Positions 18,496 through 29,365 of a stretch of DNA of 64,000 nucleotides are shown here, piece by piece (position 1 is the stretch's first letter; every line of letters begins with the position of its first letter). Made by a program: the position numbers and the translations under genes. Under the pieces are notes generated by a model. It was not told the origin of the DNA. It searched no databases and saw only the letters and a list, made by a program, of their open reading frames with translations. Origin of the DNA: Syntrophomonas sp. (GTDB taxonomy: Bacteria > Bacillota > Syntrophomonadia > Syntrophomonadales > Syntrophomonadaceae); assembly GCA_016841245.1 (NCBI GenBank), contig JAENZN010000010.1, positions 1-64,000 of the forward strand. The letters are read 5' to 3'.

Positions 18496-18858
18496 TTATT
18501 CACCCGCGAGTTTATTAACAATATCTTTCAAGTTCATAATATCAAAAGGTTTAGTAACGCACTTTCTAACTCCTGCTTCCAGTGCATTTTTGATAACATC
18601 CATTTCTCCATAAGCGGTCATCATAATAATAGACATATCTTGATGCACGGCAAGAATCTGCTTGGAGGCTTCTAGTCCATTAATATTAGGCATTTTCATA
18701 TCCATCAAAATGATATCTGGCTGAAATTCACTTACTTTAGATACTGCTTCTCTTCCATCAGCAGCGGTATTTACTATCCAGTCATCTTTCTTAAACAGTT
18801 CTTCCAGCAGTCTTCTGACTCCTTTCTGGTCATCAACAATTAATATCTTTTTTTGCAT
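18496..18858 (-). CDS. spo0F: Spo0F-like single-domain response regulator
   Basis: A 120-residue receiver domain without an output domain. It has the acidic pair D9-D10 (VDDQ), the phosphoacceptor D53 (LMDMKMP), the switch T81 (MTAYGE) and K103 (TKPFD). ILIVDDQ, MTAYGE and KPFD match Bacillus Spo0F closely, and so does its position before fba. Spo0F relays phosphate from sensor kinases to Spo0B/Spo0A at sporulation entry. Many Clostridia lack a full phosphorelay, so its partner is uncertain. GGGGGG precedes the ATG. Confidence 0.82.
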   Translation of the reverse strand: MQKKILIVDDQKGVRRLLEELFKKDDWIVNTAADGREAVSKVSEFQPDIILMDMKMPNINGLEASKQILAVHQDMSIIMMTAYGEMDVIKNALEAGVRKCVTKPFDIMNLKDIVNKLAGE

Positions 18859-18931
18859 ATACTTCCCCCCTCAGTTTGTGCAACAGACAAATTAAATACG
18901 CAGCTTATCCGGGAATTAAGGACACATTAGA

Positions 18932-19507
18932 TCATATTATTCCAGGTACCATCATACCCACTAGCATTACCAGTGCCACTATGAGTAGCACAAATATTAA
19001 CCAAGGTAAAACAAATAAAAGTAGGGCCTGACTGGTTTGAATTACCAAAGCCTCCCGAATCCCTACAATTTGCAGTGTCATCACCCATAAAAAAGCCATA
19101 ATGGAAATACTAATGTTTAAGTAGTTAAAATTAAGCAGCGTCAGGGCATACTGCAGTGGGGGTTCAAGTATCCCCGGGACAAAACCAAATGCCAAACAGG
19201 TAAGAATACCCCTGCCATTAGCCTGCTTATATATTAATTCACCCAACAGATTATAAATTGCCGCCGAGCCAGCCAGTACAGCCAGAGAAATTAATAACCC
19301 TATGAACAAATATACTCCTATATATCCTTCAGGTAAAGAAGCAGTAAACCCTCTAGCATTATTCAGACCCATATTAATAATCATATTCCATAACGCAGTA
19401 AACAAAAACGCGATAACTGCTAGAACCAGTGGTTTGCTGCCGCTGAGATATTTTAAAGTAGATGCTGGTTGAAATATGATTCCGTATATGATTTCGATAA
19501 ACGTCAC
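18932..19507 (-). CDS. Yip1-domain membrane protein
   Basis: A 191-residue protein with five hydrophobic segments. A cytoplasmic N-terminus (FIEIIYGIIFQPASTLKYLSGSKPL) is typical of bacterial Yip1/YIP1-family proteins, whose function is unknown. The GTG start has GGAGGG upstream. It lies 15 bp downstream of sppA in the same direction and probably shares its transcript. A membrane neighbour next to a membrane-protein peptidase is suggestive but not evidence of function. Confidence 0.7.
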   Translation of the reverse strand: MTFIEIIYGIIFQPASTLKYLSGSKPLVLAVIAFLFTALWNMIINMGLNNARGFTASLPEGYIGVYLFIGLLISLAVLAGSAAIYNLLGELIYKQANGRGILTCLAFGFVPGILEPPLQYALTLLNFNYLNISISIMAFLWVMTLQIVGIREALVIQTSQALLLFVLPWLIFVLLIVALVMLVGMMVPGII

Positions 19508-19522
19508 CCTTCCAGCCCTCCT

Positions 19523-20443
19523 TTAATAGATGTATTCCAGCACCGAATATCCTGTATCAGGCCATCCGGCATTGAACTGCAAGCTGGTGGAACCAAGTTG
19601 TTTAAAAAACAGATCCCAGTACCCCTGACCATTTAATATTTCTACACTGCTGTTTTCATCCAAGCCGACAGTCTGTCTGGCCATATCGATAGCATCATAA
19701 TAATTACCCAGGCTGTCCACTAAACCCATTTCTAAAGCCATACGGCCTGAAAATACTCGCCCATCAGCAATTTCCAACAATCTATCCTCTTCTATTTTAC
19801 CTCGCCGTCCACGTCGAACCTGGTCTAAAAATTGCTCATAGGAATCATCAACAATTTCCTGTAAAATTTTTCTTTCATTATCAGTCATGTCTCGATAAGA
19901 CGATCCAATGTCTTTGTGTTCAGCGCTTTTTATAACCTCCTGGCGAAGTCCAACTTTTTCATATAAGTCTTCCAGGTTAGTCATTTCCATGATCACCCCG
20001 ATACTTCCGGTAAGAGTTCCTCCGTTGGCTACAATGTGATCGCTGCTGCAGGCAATCCAGTAACCTCCTGAAGCACATACCTCTCCCATAGAAACCACCA
20101 CCTTCTTACCATTGGTGCGGATTTTATCCAGCTCTATCCCAATCTCCTGTGAAGCTACTGAAGTTCCTCCTGGACTATTTATCCTCAGCAGCAGCACTTT
20201 AATGTCTTCTCGTTCATCGGCTGTTCTTATGGCTTCCATAATGTCCCCTGAATCAGCATTAATAGCAGTAGTTAACCCGGATGCTAACTCCCCGCCGATC
20301 ACCCCATTAATCTCTATTACCCCGATGGTCTCACCGTTGGTATGGTTTGCCTGGACACCGTCCTGCATCACCTGCCATACCGACAAACCGGCCATGGTTA
20401 CCAGAAATATGGCCAACAAAACTACCACCAGTTTTTTATGCAT
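19523..20443 (-). CDS. sppA: Signal peptide peptidase SppA
   Basis: A 306-residue membrane-anchored serine protease of peptidase family S49. It has an N-terminal anchor (about 5-25), then GVIEINGVIGG, LLLRINSPGGTS, SMGEVCASGGYWIACSSD, the catalytic serine in LTGSIGVIMEM and the catalytic lysine in VIKSAEHKDIG. This is the short Bacillus-type half-length enzyme. It degrades residual signal peptides and resists some membrane-active peptides in Bacillus. Its start overlaps the end of alr by 8 bp. Confidence 0.92.
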   Translation of the reverse strand: MHKKLVVVLLAIFLVTMAGLSVWQVMQDGVQANHTNGETIGVIEINGVIGGELASGLTTAINADSGDIMEAIRTADEREDIKVLLLRINSPGGTSVASQEIGIELDKIRTNGKKVVVSMGEVCASGGYWIACSSDHIVANGGTLTGSIGVIMEMTNLEDLYEKVGLRQEVIKSAEHKDIGSSYRDMTDNERKILQEIVDDSYEQFLDQVRRGRRGKIEEDRLLEIADGRVFSGRMALEMGLVDSLGNYYDAIDMARQTVGLDENSSVEILNGQGYWDLFFKQLGSTSLQFNAGWPDTGYSVLEYIY

Positions 20444-21638
20444 ATTCTCTCCCCCCTGTAATAAGTGCTGCTGTCTCTGGATCTAATTCCTCCTCACTTA
20501 TTATCCGGTCATCATAATAATAAAGACGTGGGATTGCTTTTGCCACCAAAGTTTTCCGGACCGGGACTTCTATCTCATCCCCAATCGCCATGGTTTCACT
20601 TTCTGGAATCTCCACCAAAGCCATCTGCATGAAGACCTTGCCCCGGATCGGATAGGTTTTTCCTTTTATAAGCACGGTTTTTCCGAATCTACGGATACCT
20701 ATATAAGCTAGTATAATCTTCAGTATAGTTTTTAACAAATCAACCAGCCCGGCTGGCTGGTTGCCAACCTCCAGTGCCAATCCATCAATATAACCTGCTG
20801 GGATAACTGCAATTTGAGCATCCCTCTTTAATCGATAGGTTTGGTAATACCCTAGATTAATCCCTTTTTTAAGGTTTTTTAAGGATATCACCCGGCACTT
20901 AAATTTAAATGGATCTCTTAACTTCATTTCTCCATAGACCCCGGTTGGATACTGCCCGGACAACAAAGTACCTGAGCGAACCGCATCCATCTGCATATGA
21001 GGGTAAAGAACACCCACCGCACTATTGGCACAATGCTTCAGGGCGAAGGTGTAGCCGTTGGCTGCCAATTGATCTATGGTGGCAGAGAATAACTCGAACT
21101 GCTCCTGGCTGCAGCGTACAGACACTGCTTCTGCCATATGCGTATATATACCCTCCATTATAATAAATGAATTCTGGGCCAGCATTTGGCATACCTCCAG
21201 CGCTTCCTGCAAATTCATACCAAACCGCCCCAGACCAGTTTCAATTTTAATATGTACTTTTACTTCTCGTCCACATTCTGAGGATACCCGGTTAACTATT
21301 TGGGCATCGTATGTTGATGACAGGGTAAGGGTTATATCATGATTGGCTGCTTCAGCAACTTGTTCTTCCCGGCTTAATGGGCTTAAGAGCATGATCTCCG
21401 ATCTAATTCCCGTCTTTCTCAACTTCAGTGCTTCTTGCAGATAGGTAACGGCAAAAAAGTCAACCCCCTGGCTTTCCAGAATACTGGCGGTACCAGCTGC
21501 TCCATGCCCGTATGCATTAGCCTTAACGACCGCAATCAGCCTCACCTGCTCCTTCAATATAGATTTAACTTCCCGCAGGTTCTGAATTATAGCTTCTACA
21601 TCTATTTCTACCCACTGGTCTGCTCCCTTATAATACAC
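20436..21638 (-). CDS. alr: Alanine racemase
   Basis: PLP enzyme making D-alanine for peptidoglycan. The N-terminal TIM barrel starts WVEIDVEAIIQNLREVK and holds the PLP lysine K39 in VVKANAYGHGA; HIKIETGLGRFGM and the tyrosine-containing C-terminal beta-domain follow. The 400-residue length is slightly longer than typical, with an insert of polar and hydrophobic residues (LVDLLKTILKIILAYIGIRRFG) before the KTYPIRGKVFMQM segment. Start GTG with AGGAGG upstream. It lies 3 bp from the FemAB-type gene and overlaps sppA. Confidence 0.93.
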   Translation of the reverse strand: MYYKGADQWVEIDVEAIIQNLREVKSILKEQVRLIAVVKANAYGHGAAGTASILESQGVDFFAVTYLQEALKLRKTGIRSEIMLLSPLSREEQVAEAANHDITLTLSSTYDAQIVNRVSSECGREVKVHIKIETGLGRFGMNLQEALEVCQMLAQNSFIIMEGIYTHMAEAVSVRCSQEQFELFSATIDQLAANGYTFALKHCANSAVGVLYPHMQMDAVRSGTLLSGQYPTGVYGEMKLRDPFKFKCRVISLKNLKKGINLGYYQTYRLKRDAQIAVIPAGYIDGLALEVGNQPAGLVDLLKTILKIILAYIGIRRFGKTVLIKGKTYPIRGKVFMQMALVEIPESETMAIGDEIEVPVRKTLVAKAIPRLYYYDDRIISEEELDPETAALITGGREYA

Positions 21639-21641
21639 TTT

Positions 21642-22727
21642 TTATTCCTCCTGGCCCTGGGCAGCTTTTTTCCCCGACCCGCTTATGGTCTGGTAAAGAG
21701 GCAAAAATTTATTCCAGAACCAATAAAAAAAAGGCGAATAGATTTGATCCCATTCTCCCATAAACTCCGTCAATTCGCCTCCAAAGCCTTTTTTAAAGCG
21801 GTATAAACCATACAGGGGATTGCTTTCATCCAGATCCCCGGAAACTCCTCTGAAATCGTATAAAGAACATCCCATATCTTTCGCCCATTGGATCATAGCC
21901 CATTGGATAAGATAATTAGGCATGAAATTTCTTTTATTATTGCTGGAGGCCCCATAAAGATACCACACCTTGTTATCGGTAATCATAGCCAGGGTGGCCG
22001 AAATAATTTCTCCTTCATGCTCAGCTATAAAAATCCGGGCAAAATTATTTTCCACCATATAATCCCAGATCCATTCAAAATATTCATAACCCCGGATTAG
22101 AAACTTGTCCCGCTGGGCCGTTTCGCGCAAAATTTCATAAAAAGCCGGTAATTCTCCTTTGTCCTGGGCCGTTCGTACAATTACCCCCTTTTTACCAGCC
22201 AAGCGTATATTATATCTCCATTTGGAGTGCATCTTCTCCAGCAGTTTAATTTCCGATGGCGTGATATCCAGCCGGAAAACAAAGCGAGGTTGGACTCCTT
22301 CAAAATTAACTCCGGTTTTATTTTCTCTAAAACCACAATTCTTTAAAATATTTTTATAATGCTTATCATCATTAATGATATCGGGATCTATTTTTAGGAA
22401 AATTGCTCCATGTTCCCGGGCTGCTTTTTCTGCCCCGGCAAAAAGATGGCGGTTCAATTCTGCGCTGTCAATATCGACTACCGGACCTCGGGGTGCATAA
22501 AATATGCTCTTTTTCAACCCCGGAAGGGGTAACTTCCTTTTTAGTATGAGCAGAGCACCTTTAATCTCCCCATCTTGTTCCAGCACCATAGGCAATTTAT
22601 CCCAACCCATTCCTTCTTTGACCTGTCCCCATTCCCACAGCTGCAGAAAATGTCCCCGGGGGTGATGGGCTACAAATTCATCAAATCTGCCTTTCTCTTT
22701 CTCATCGATAACCCTGGTGGTAAACAT
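21642..22727 (-). CDS. FemAB/FemX-family peptidoglycan bridge aminoacyltransferase
   Basis: About 361 residues with tandem GNAT-like folds. Family motifs include FLQLWEWGQVKEGMGW, FYAPRGPVVD, MHSKWRYNIRLAGKKGV, VWYLYGASSNNKRNFMPNYLIQW and YDFRGVSGDLDESNPLYGLYRFKKGFGGE. Such enzymes add amino acids from tRNA to the lipid II stem peptide. The ATG at 22727 has AAAGGGAG at good distance; the 22769 start is unsupported. Location directly upstream of alr supports a wall role. The amino acid added cannot be read from sequence. Confidence 0.88.
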   Translation of the reverse strand: MFTTRVIDEKEKGRFDEFVAHHPRGHFLQLWEWGQVKEGMGWDKLPMVLEQDGEIKGALLILKRKLPLPGLKKSIFYAPRGPVVDIDSAELNRHLFAGAEKAAREHGAIFLKIDPDIINDDKHYKNILKNCGFRENKTGVNFEGVQPRFVFRLDITPSEIKLLEKMHSKWRYNIRLAGKKGVIVRTAQDKGELPAFYEILRETAQRDKFLIRGYEYFEWIWDYMVENNFARIFIAEHEGEIISATLAMITDNKVWYLYGASSNNKRNFMPNYLIQWAMIQWAKDMGCSLYDFRGVSGDLDESNPLYGLYRFKKGFGGELTEFMGEWDQIYSPFFYWFWNKFLPLYQTISGSGKKAAQGQEE

Positions 22728-22826
22728 TGTGTCGCTCCCTTTGTTTATATTACCGCTTAGTTTCACCATAATAATCTACGGGTATCCGCTGTGCTCACAG
22801 GCCGTTTATGCCACAAATAAACTAGG

Positions 22827-25181
<2,355 letters not shown>

Positions 25182-25197
25182 GATCTATTTAATCCTT

Positions 25198-25422
25198 TCA
25201 TTTTATCCTTTTAGTGTCAAAATACCATAAACCATCCCCCTGGTAAACCAGCCGATGGTCCATATTTAAACGTGAAAATATAGCTACCAGAGTCGGTATT
25301 TCATCGTCCCTACCCATTCGGGCAGCAATTTCTTTTAAAAGAACCTCATAATATATAGGCTCATGTCCTTCTAAGAGGATCTCAACAGCTAGATCAGCTT
25401 CAGTCTTCTTTTTGTTAACCAT
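25198..25422 (-). CDS. rpoE: RNA polymerase delta subunit-like protein (HARE-HTH only)
   Basis: A 74-residue winged-helix HARE-HTH domain: TEADLAVEILLEGHEPIYYEVLLKEIA, with LNMDHRLVYQGDGLWYFDTKR at the end. Bacillus RpoE (delta) has this fold followed by a long acidic tail that displaces RNA from polymerase. The tail is absent here, so the protein is a core-only form. Position just downstream of argS and upstream of pyrG agrees with a delta assignment. A generic HARE-HTH protein remains possible. Confidence 0.75.
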   Translation of the reverse strand: MVNKKKTEADLAVEILLEGHEPIYYEVLLKEIAARMGRDDEIPTLVAIFSRLNMDHRLVYQGDGLWYFDTKRIK

Positions 25423-25432
25423 GGTTTACCTC

Positions 25433-27115
25433 CTACATATATTCGGGTGCACTGACACCCAGGATCGAAAGTGCATTTTTTATCGTAATACGCGTAACCT
25501 TCATCAGCAGCAGCCGGGCATCTTGCAGCTCGGCCTCTACGTTAATAACCCGATGGCGATTATAAAAACTGTGGAATAAGCCAGCCAGATCCAATACATA
25601 CCTGGCTATACGATGGGGAGCTAAAGTTTGAGCAGATACCCTGATTTCTTCAGGGAAGTCAGCGATTTTTCTCAATAATGCTAACTCCTCGGGTTCCTTT
25701 AACAAACTGGTATCAATGCTGCTAACGGCAGGCATCTTGATCCCAGCCGCCCCGGCCTGCCTGAAAATACTGCAAATTCGAGCATGAGCATACTGAATAT
25801 AATAAACTGGATTATCCTGACTTTGTTCGGCAGCCAATCGAAGATCAAAATCCAGTTGACTGTCCGGACTCCGCATAACAAAGAAAAATCGTGCCGCATC
25901 TTTTCCCAGTTCTTCTATCAATTCATCCAGGGCAATAGTAGTCCCGGTGCGTTTAGACATTCGCACCAGGTCTTTACCCCGATACAACCTGACTAGCTGC
26001 ATTAATAAAACATCCAGCATATCCCGTTTATATCCCAGAGCTTCAATGGCATCCTTCATACGATTCACATGTCCATGATGGTCTGCTCCCCAGACATTAA
26101 TTACCCAATCAAAACCGCGCTGGAACTTATCCTGGTGATAAGCAATATCAGCTGCAAAGTAAGTAGGCAGGCCATTAGCGCGCATTACCACGTTATCTTT
26201 ATCTTCCTCGGAACTGCTGGTTTTAAACCATAAAGCACCTTCCTGCTCGTATATATATCCCTTCTCCTGCAGGGTATCTATAACCTGCTGGACAACCCCG
26301 GACTCATGAAGAGTTTTTTCACTGTACCAGACATCATATTCAATACCGAAATCCAACAGGGTTTTCTTGATATATGCTACTTTTTCCTCCAGGGCATGTT
26401 CTATGATAAGGTTTCTTCTCTTCTCTTTTGGCAACTCGCATAAAGTATCCCCATACTGCTTGATAATATTTTTTACCGTCTGTATCAAATCTTGGCCTGC
26501 ATATCCGTTCTCCGGAAATTCCACATCATGTCCAGTCAACTGCAGATATCGTGCTTCCAGAGAATCTCCAAATATTTCAATCTGGTTACCGGCATCATTT
26601 ATATAAAACTCTCTTTCCACTTCATAACCAGCATACTTCAATATATTAGCCAGGGTATCGCCTATAGCCCCACCTCTAGCATTCCCCATATGCAGGTTGC
26701 CGGTAGGATTGGCACTGACGAATTCCACCTGCACTTTACAGCCGCGGGCTTCATTATAACCAAAGCTATCTCCTATTTGCTCAACGATAAAAGGAATTTT
26801 ATGAAGCCATTTATTATTAAGGAAAATATTTATAAAGCCCGGTCCTGCAATTTCGACCTTTTCCAGCTGCTCCAATTCATTTATATCCATACCTTTTATT
26901 ATTATCTCCGCTATTTGCCGGGGTGCCATTTTCGCCTCCCGGGCCATTATCATAGCGGCGTTGCAGGCAAAGTCCCCATGGCCCTTTTCCCGGGGCACTT
27001 CTATCACAAAGTCCGGTACTGAATTATACTTTATCAGCCCTTCTTTCCTGGCCAGTTCCAGTGCTTCGGTTATCTTACTGCTTATTAAACCCTTTGTATG
27101 TTGAATGGGATTCAT
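25433..27115 (-). CDS. argS: Arginyl-tRNA synthetase
   Basis: Class I synthetase charging tRNA-Arg. About 560 residues: N-terminal additional domain (about 1-110), the HIGH-type motif in [22 protein letters not shown], the KMSK-type motif in VRMSKRTGT, and the DALR anticodon-binding domain near the end ([16 protein letters not shown] ... [14 protein letters not shown]). ATG 27115 is preferred: GAGGAGG lies just upstream, and the frame open to 27145 adds only SAANSRRKK-like residues. Confidence 0.96.
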   Translation of the reverse strand: MNPIQHTKGLISSKITEALELARKEGLIKYNSVPDFVIEVPREKGHGDFACNAAMIMAREAKMAPRQIAEIIIKGMDINELEQLEKVEIAGPGFINIFLNNKWLHKIPFIVEQIGDSFGYNEARGCKVQVEFVSANPTGNLHMGNARGGAIGDTLANILKYAGYEVEREFYINDAGNQIEIFGDSLEARYLQLTGHDVEFPENGYAGQDLIQTVKNIIKQYGDTLCELPKEKRRNLIIEHALEEKVAYIKKTLLDFGIEYDVWYSEKTLHESGVVQQVIDTLQEKGYIYEQEGALWFKTSSSEEDKDNVVMRANGLPTYFAADIAYHQDKFQRGFDWVINVWGADHHGHVNRMKDAIEALGYKRDMLDVLLMQLVRLYRGKDLVRMSKRTGTTIALDELIEELGKDAARFFFVMRSPDSQLDFDLRLAAEQSQDNPVYYIQYAHARICSIFRQAGAAGIKMPAVSSIDTSLLKEPEELALLRKIADFPEEIRVSAQTLAPHRIARYVLDLAGLFHSFYNRHRVINVEAELQDARLLLMKVTRITIKNALSILGVSAPEYM

Positions 27116-27232
27116 TTTTTTCCTCCTCGAATTTGCTGCTGACATCTATCATATATATTTTATCCCATTGTGGGAAAAACTTATAAAAAAGAACTGGATT
27201 TCCCTTAAAATTTTTTATATTGGAGGTACTAA

Positions 27233-27610
27233 ATGCAACTTGAATCAGACGAAAGATCTATCCTGGCCTATTTCTCAGACCTGCAGCAGGCTCAGGAAGC
27301 TGCTCGGGTACTAAAAGAAAGGGGCTATGCGGATCTGCAAATTGATAGTATTTCTCGCTATCCCAGCCGTCCGGTTTATAACTCCTATCCCATGAATTTA
27401 TCAAGTATGGTACTGGGCAGCCGGGAATATGGCAGTCAGGACTACAGTCTTGTCCAGAGTCCGCTTATGGCTGCAGATCCATCAGTCAGTGGCATGTCTT
27501 CCCCAGCGGAAACAGCGCAGGGATATTCCTACCTGCTTACCCTGGTAACCGGGCAGGATAAAATTGAAACTGCTCTACAAATACTGACACAGCACGGAGC
27601 CAGAATATGA
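27233..27610 (+). CDS. Hypothetical protein with an N-terminal YflT-like fold
   Basis: A 125-residue soluble protein. The start (ILAYFSDLQQAQEAARVLKERGYADLQIDSISRYP) has the beta-alpha-beta pattern of the general-stress YflT/ferredoxin-like domain. The middle is low-complexity and Ser/Tyr/Met-rich, and the end (YLLTLVTGQDKIETALQILTQHGARI) repeats a beta-alpha-beta element. I do not recognise a family with confidence. A strong TTGGAGGT site precedes the ATG. It is divergent from argS and ends 15 bp from the convergent M1 peptidase gene. Confidence 0.65.
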   Translation: MQLESDERSILAYFSDLQQAQEAARVLKERGYADLQIDSISRYPSRPVYNSYPMNLSSMVLGSREYGSQDYSLVQSPLMAADPSVSGMSSPAETAQGYSYLLTLVTGQDKIETALQILTQHGARI

Positions 27611-27625
27611 GGTAGATTTCTATCA

Positions 27626-29116
27626 TTAGAACCACTTCTTAAGAAAGGAGTCCATCTCCTGGTGGGCTTCTTTTTCAATTACTTCCAGCAGCCCCGAGGT
27701 AGTAGCAATATCATATTTATAATCCTCCAGATAGAGTCGGAGGACTCTATCTGTAGTATCCTGGCCCAGTTCCCCTTCCAGGGCTGCCCAGAATTCCTCC
27801 CCACCATTATAGATAGTCTGATAATACTCGCTGCTGGAATCCATTTCATTTAGCTGCCGGTCCAGTTTGCTGGTGACAGCGGTTGGTTTACATATCACCG
27901 TAAGTCCCTGGCAATCCTCCTGATATTGATAGGCCGAATAGTTGGCAAGTGCCTCATCCAGCCATGGTTCAGCCACCTGGTCATTCCCTACCATAGCATA
28001 CCACCACTGGTGAGCAACTTCATGAGCCAGAATAAAGCTGCCCCGGTTACTATCAAATCCAGGGGAAAATAATTCTTCTTTCAAAAATATTAAACCTGAA
28101 TATTCCATGCCATGGAATCCCTGCATAGGAACAAAAGCGATCTTGAAGTCCGGGTAGGGGTAAGAACCCCAGCGGCAGGAATAATAATACAGTATATCTC
28201 CGCATTGCTCTGCTATTTTCTGTGCCTCATCCGTCCCGCTCCTGCCAGGCACGTAGCACTTAACCGTGATATTATGTGCTTCGCTTATAATTTCCTGATA
28301 ATCATATAGTATCAGCAGGCAAAAGTCACGTGCTTTACTGGCCTCTATTAGGTAAATCTCCCGGCCATTATCTTCCGCGAATATATGGCTGGTGCTCCCG
28401 GTGGAAACCAGTTCGTAAGCTTCTGGTATGTTGACCTGGACTTCATAATCAGCGCAATGGAAGCAAAAGGGATCTCCGAATTTGGAATTATAGGCCAAAT
28501 GCCAGCCTTCTTGATCATACACATTAAGAACCGGATAGAAATTACCCAACATAAAAACCCCGTCTTTACTGCCAAAACGGTAAGCAATTTCTGGTATCCG
28601 ACTTTTCCAGTTCATGTCTATAATTATATCCTTGTCTGGCATAATATCAAACGGCATTATAATATGCATCAATATTCCATTCAGACAGTATTCAACTTCC
28701 TGCCCATTTACCAGCACCTTATCCAACTCCAGCCAGCCGGGATTAAAGCCTCTATAATATGCCTGGGCCGGGGCGGGAGTGGAAGTAGGAGTTTGAAAAG
28801 CATTGGGATAAATGGTAAACCACAATTCATTTATTTCGCTGCCGGTAGTATTGAGGGAATAAATACTGCTGTGACCGTACAGCAGGTTGGAGACAATATC
28901 CAGATAAAGTTCCATTTTATAACTAGTTTCATCAGGGTCGGGGAATGGCCGGGCCGATGCCGCATCCTCATTCGGAGACTCTAGCGTTAAATCCTCATCA
29001 ATAGACGATAGGTCCAGATTGTCTTTTCCCAGGGAATCATGAAATGGAATAGCTAAACAGATGACTGATATTAAGGCCACTATGGTGGCGGCATAATAAA
29101 ATTTGTTCTTTTTCAT
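27626..29116 (-). CDS. M1-family zinc aminopeptidase-like protein, membrane anchored
   Basis: A 496-residue protein with an N-terminal hydrophobic segment (about 8-25), so it is probably exported and anchored. The gluzincin signature is complete: HEVAHQWW, 18 residues, then E in WLDEALANY. The substrate-amine motif reads GMEYSG instead of GAMEN. The C-terminal helical domain of large aminopeptidases is mostly missing, as in other short bacterial M1 proteins of Firmicutes. The substrate is unknown. Confidence 0.82.
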   Translation of the reverse strand: MKKNKFYYAATIVALISVICLAIPFHDSLGKDNLDLSSIDEDLTLESPNEDAASARPFPDPDETSYKMELYLDIVSNLLYGHSSIYSLNTTGSEINELWFTIYPNAFQTPTSTPAPAQAYYRGFNPGWLELDKVLVNGQEVEYCLNGILMHIIMPFDIMPDKDIIIDMNWKSRIPEIAYRFGSKDGVFMLGNFYPVLNVYDQEGWHLAYNSKFGDPFCFHCADYEVQVNIPEAYELVSTGSTSHIFAEDNGREIYLIEASKARDFCLLILYDYQEIISEAHNITVKCYVPGRSGTDEAQKIAEQCGDILYYYSCRWGSYPYPDFKIAFVPMQGFHGMEYSGLIFLKEELFSPGFDSNRGSFILAHEVAHQWWYAMVGNDQVAEPWLDEALANYSAYQYQEDCQGLTVICKPTAVTSKLDRQLNEMDSSSEYYQTIYNGGEEFWAALEGELGQDTTDRVLRLYLEDYKYDIATTSGLLEVIEKEAHQEMDSFLKKWF

Positions 29117-29252
29117 ATTTTCACATCCAACTTACAAACATATACTGTCCCGCAGGAGTTAGCTGCAAGATTTTTTGCGTTTATAAGTTGAGTATCGAGG
29201 TCATAATAGAAAATCTTTATTATTAAGTAACAAAATGAGGATCTTGCCATTG

Positions 29253-29365
29253 GGGACGGTTCTTTTTGACAACCTTTGAAGTGACAAGGGGACGGGGTTA
29301 TTGACAACACCCTCAACCAGATTACACTGTTGAGGGTGTTGTCAATAACCCCGTCCCCTTGTCAC
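29253..29365. repeat. GGGGACGG-type repeat with a perfect 37-bp inverted repeat
   Basis: Left arm 29281-29317 and right arm 29329-29365 are perfect reverse complements (37 bp) around an 11-nt loop; they begin GTGACAAGGGGACGGGG. A partial related unit (GGGGACGGTTCTTTTTGACA) lies at 29254-29273. The same core occurs at 35404-35470. Such GTGAC/GGGGACGG palindromes resemble REP-like, non-autonomous elements moved by Y1 (RAYT-like) transposases; no transposase is present in the window. The right arm contains the stop codon of the HD-domain gene. Confidence 0.85.

Noticed and set aside
29113-29316. 67-codon frame upstream of the M1 peptidase
   Set aside because: Its first codons come from the inverted repeat and the remainder is untranslated leader; no credible ribosome site.
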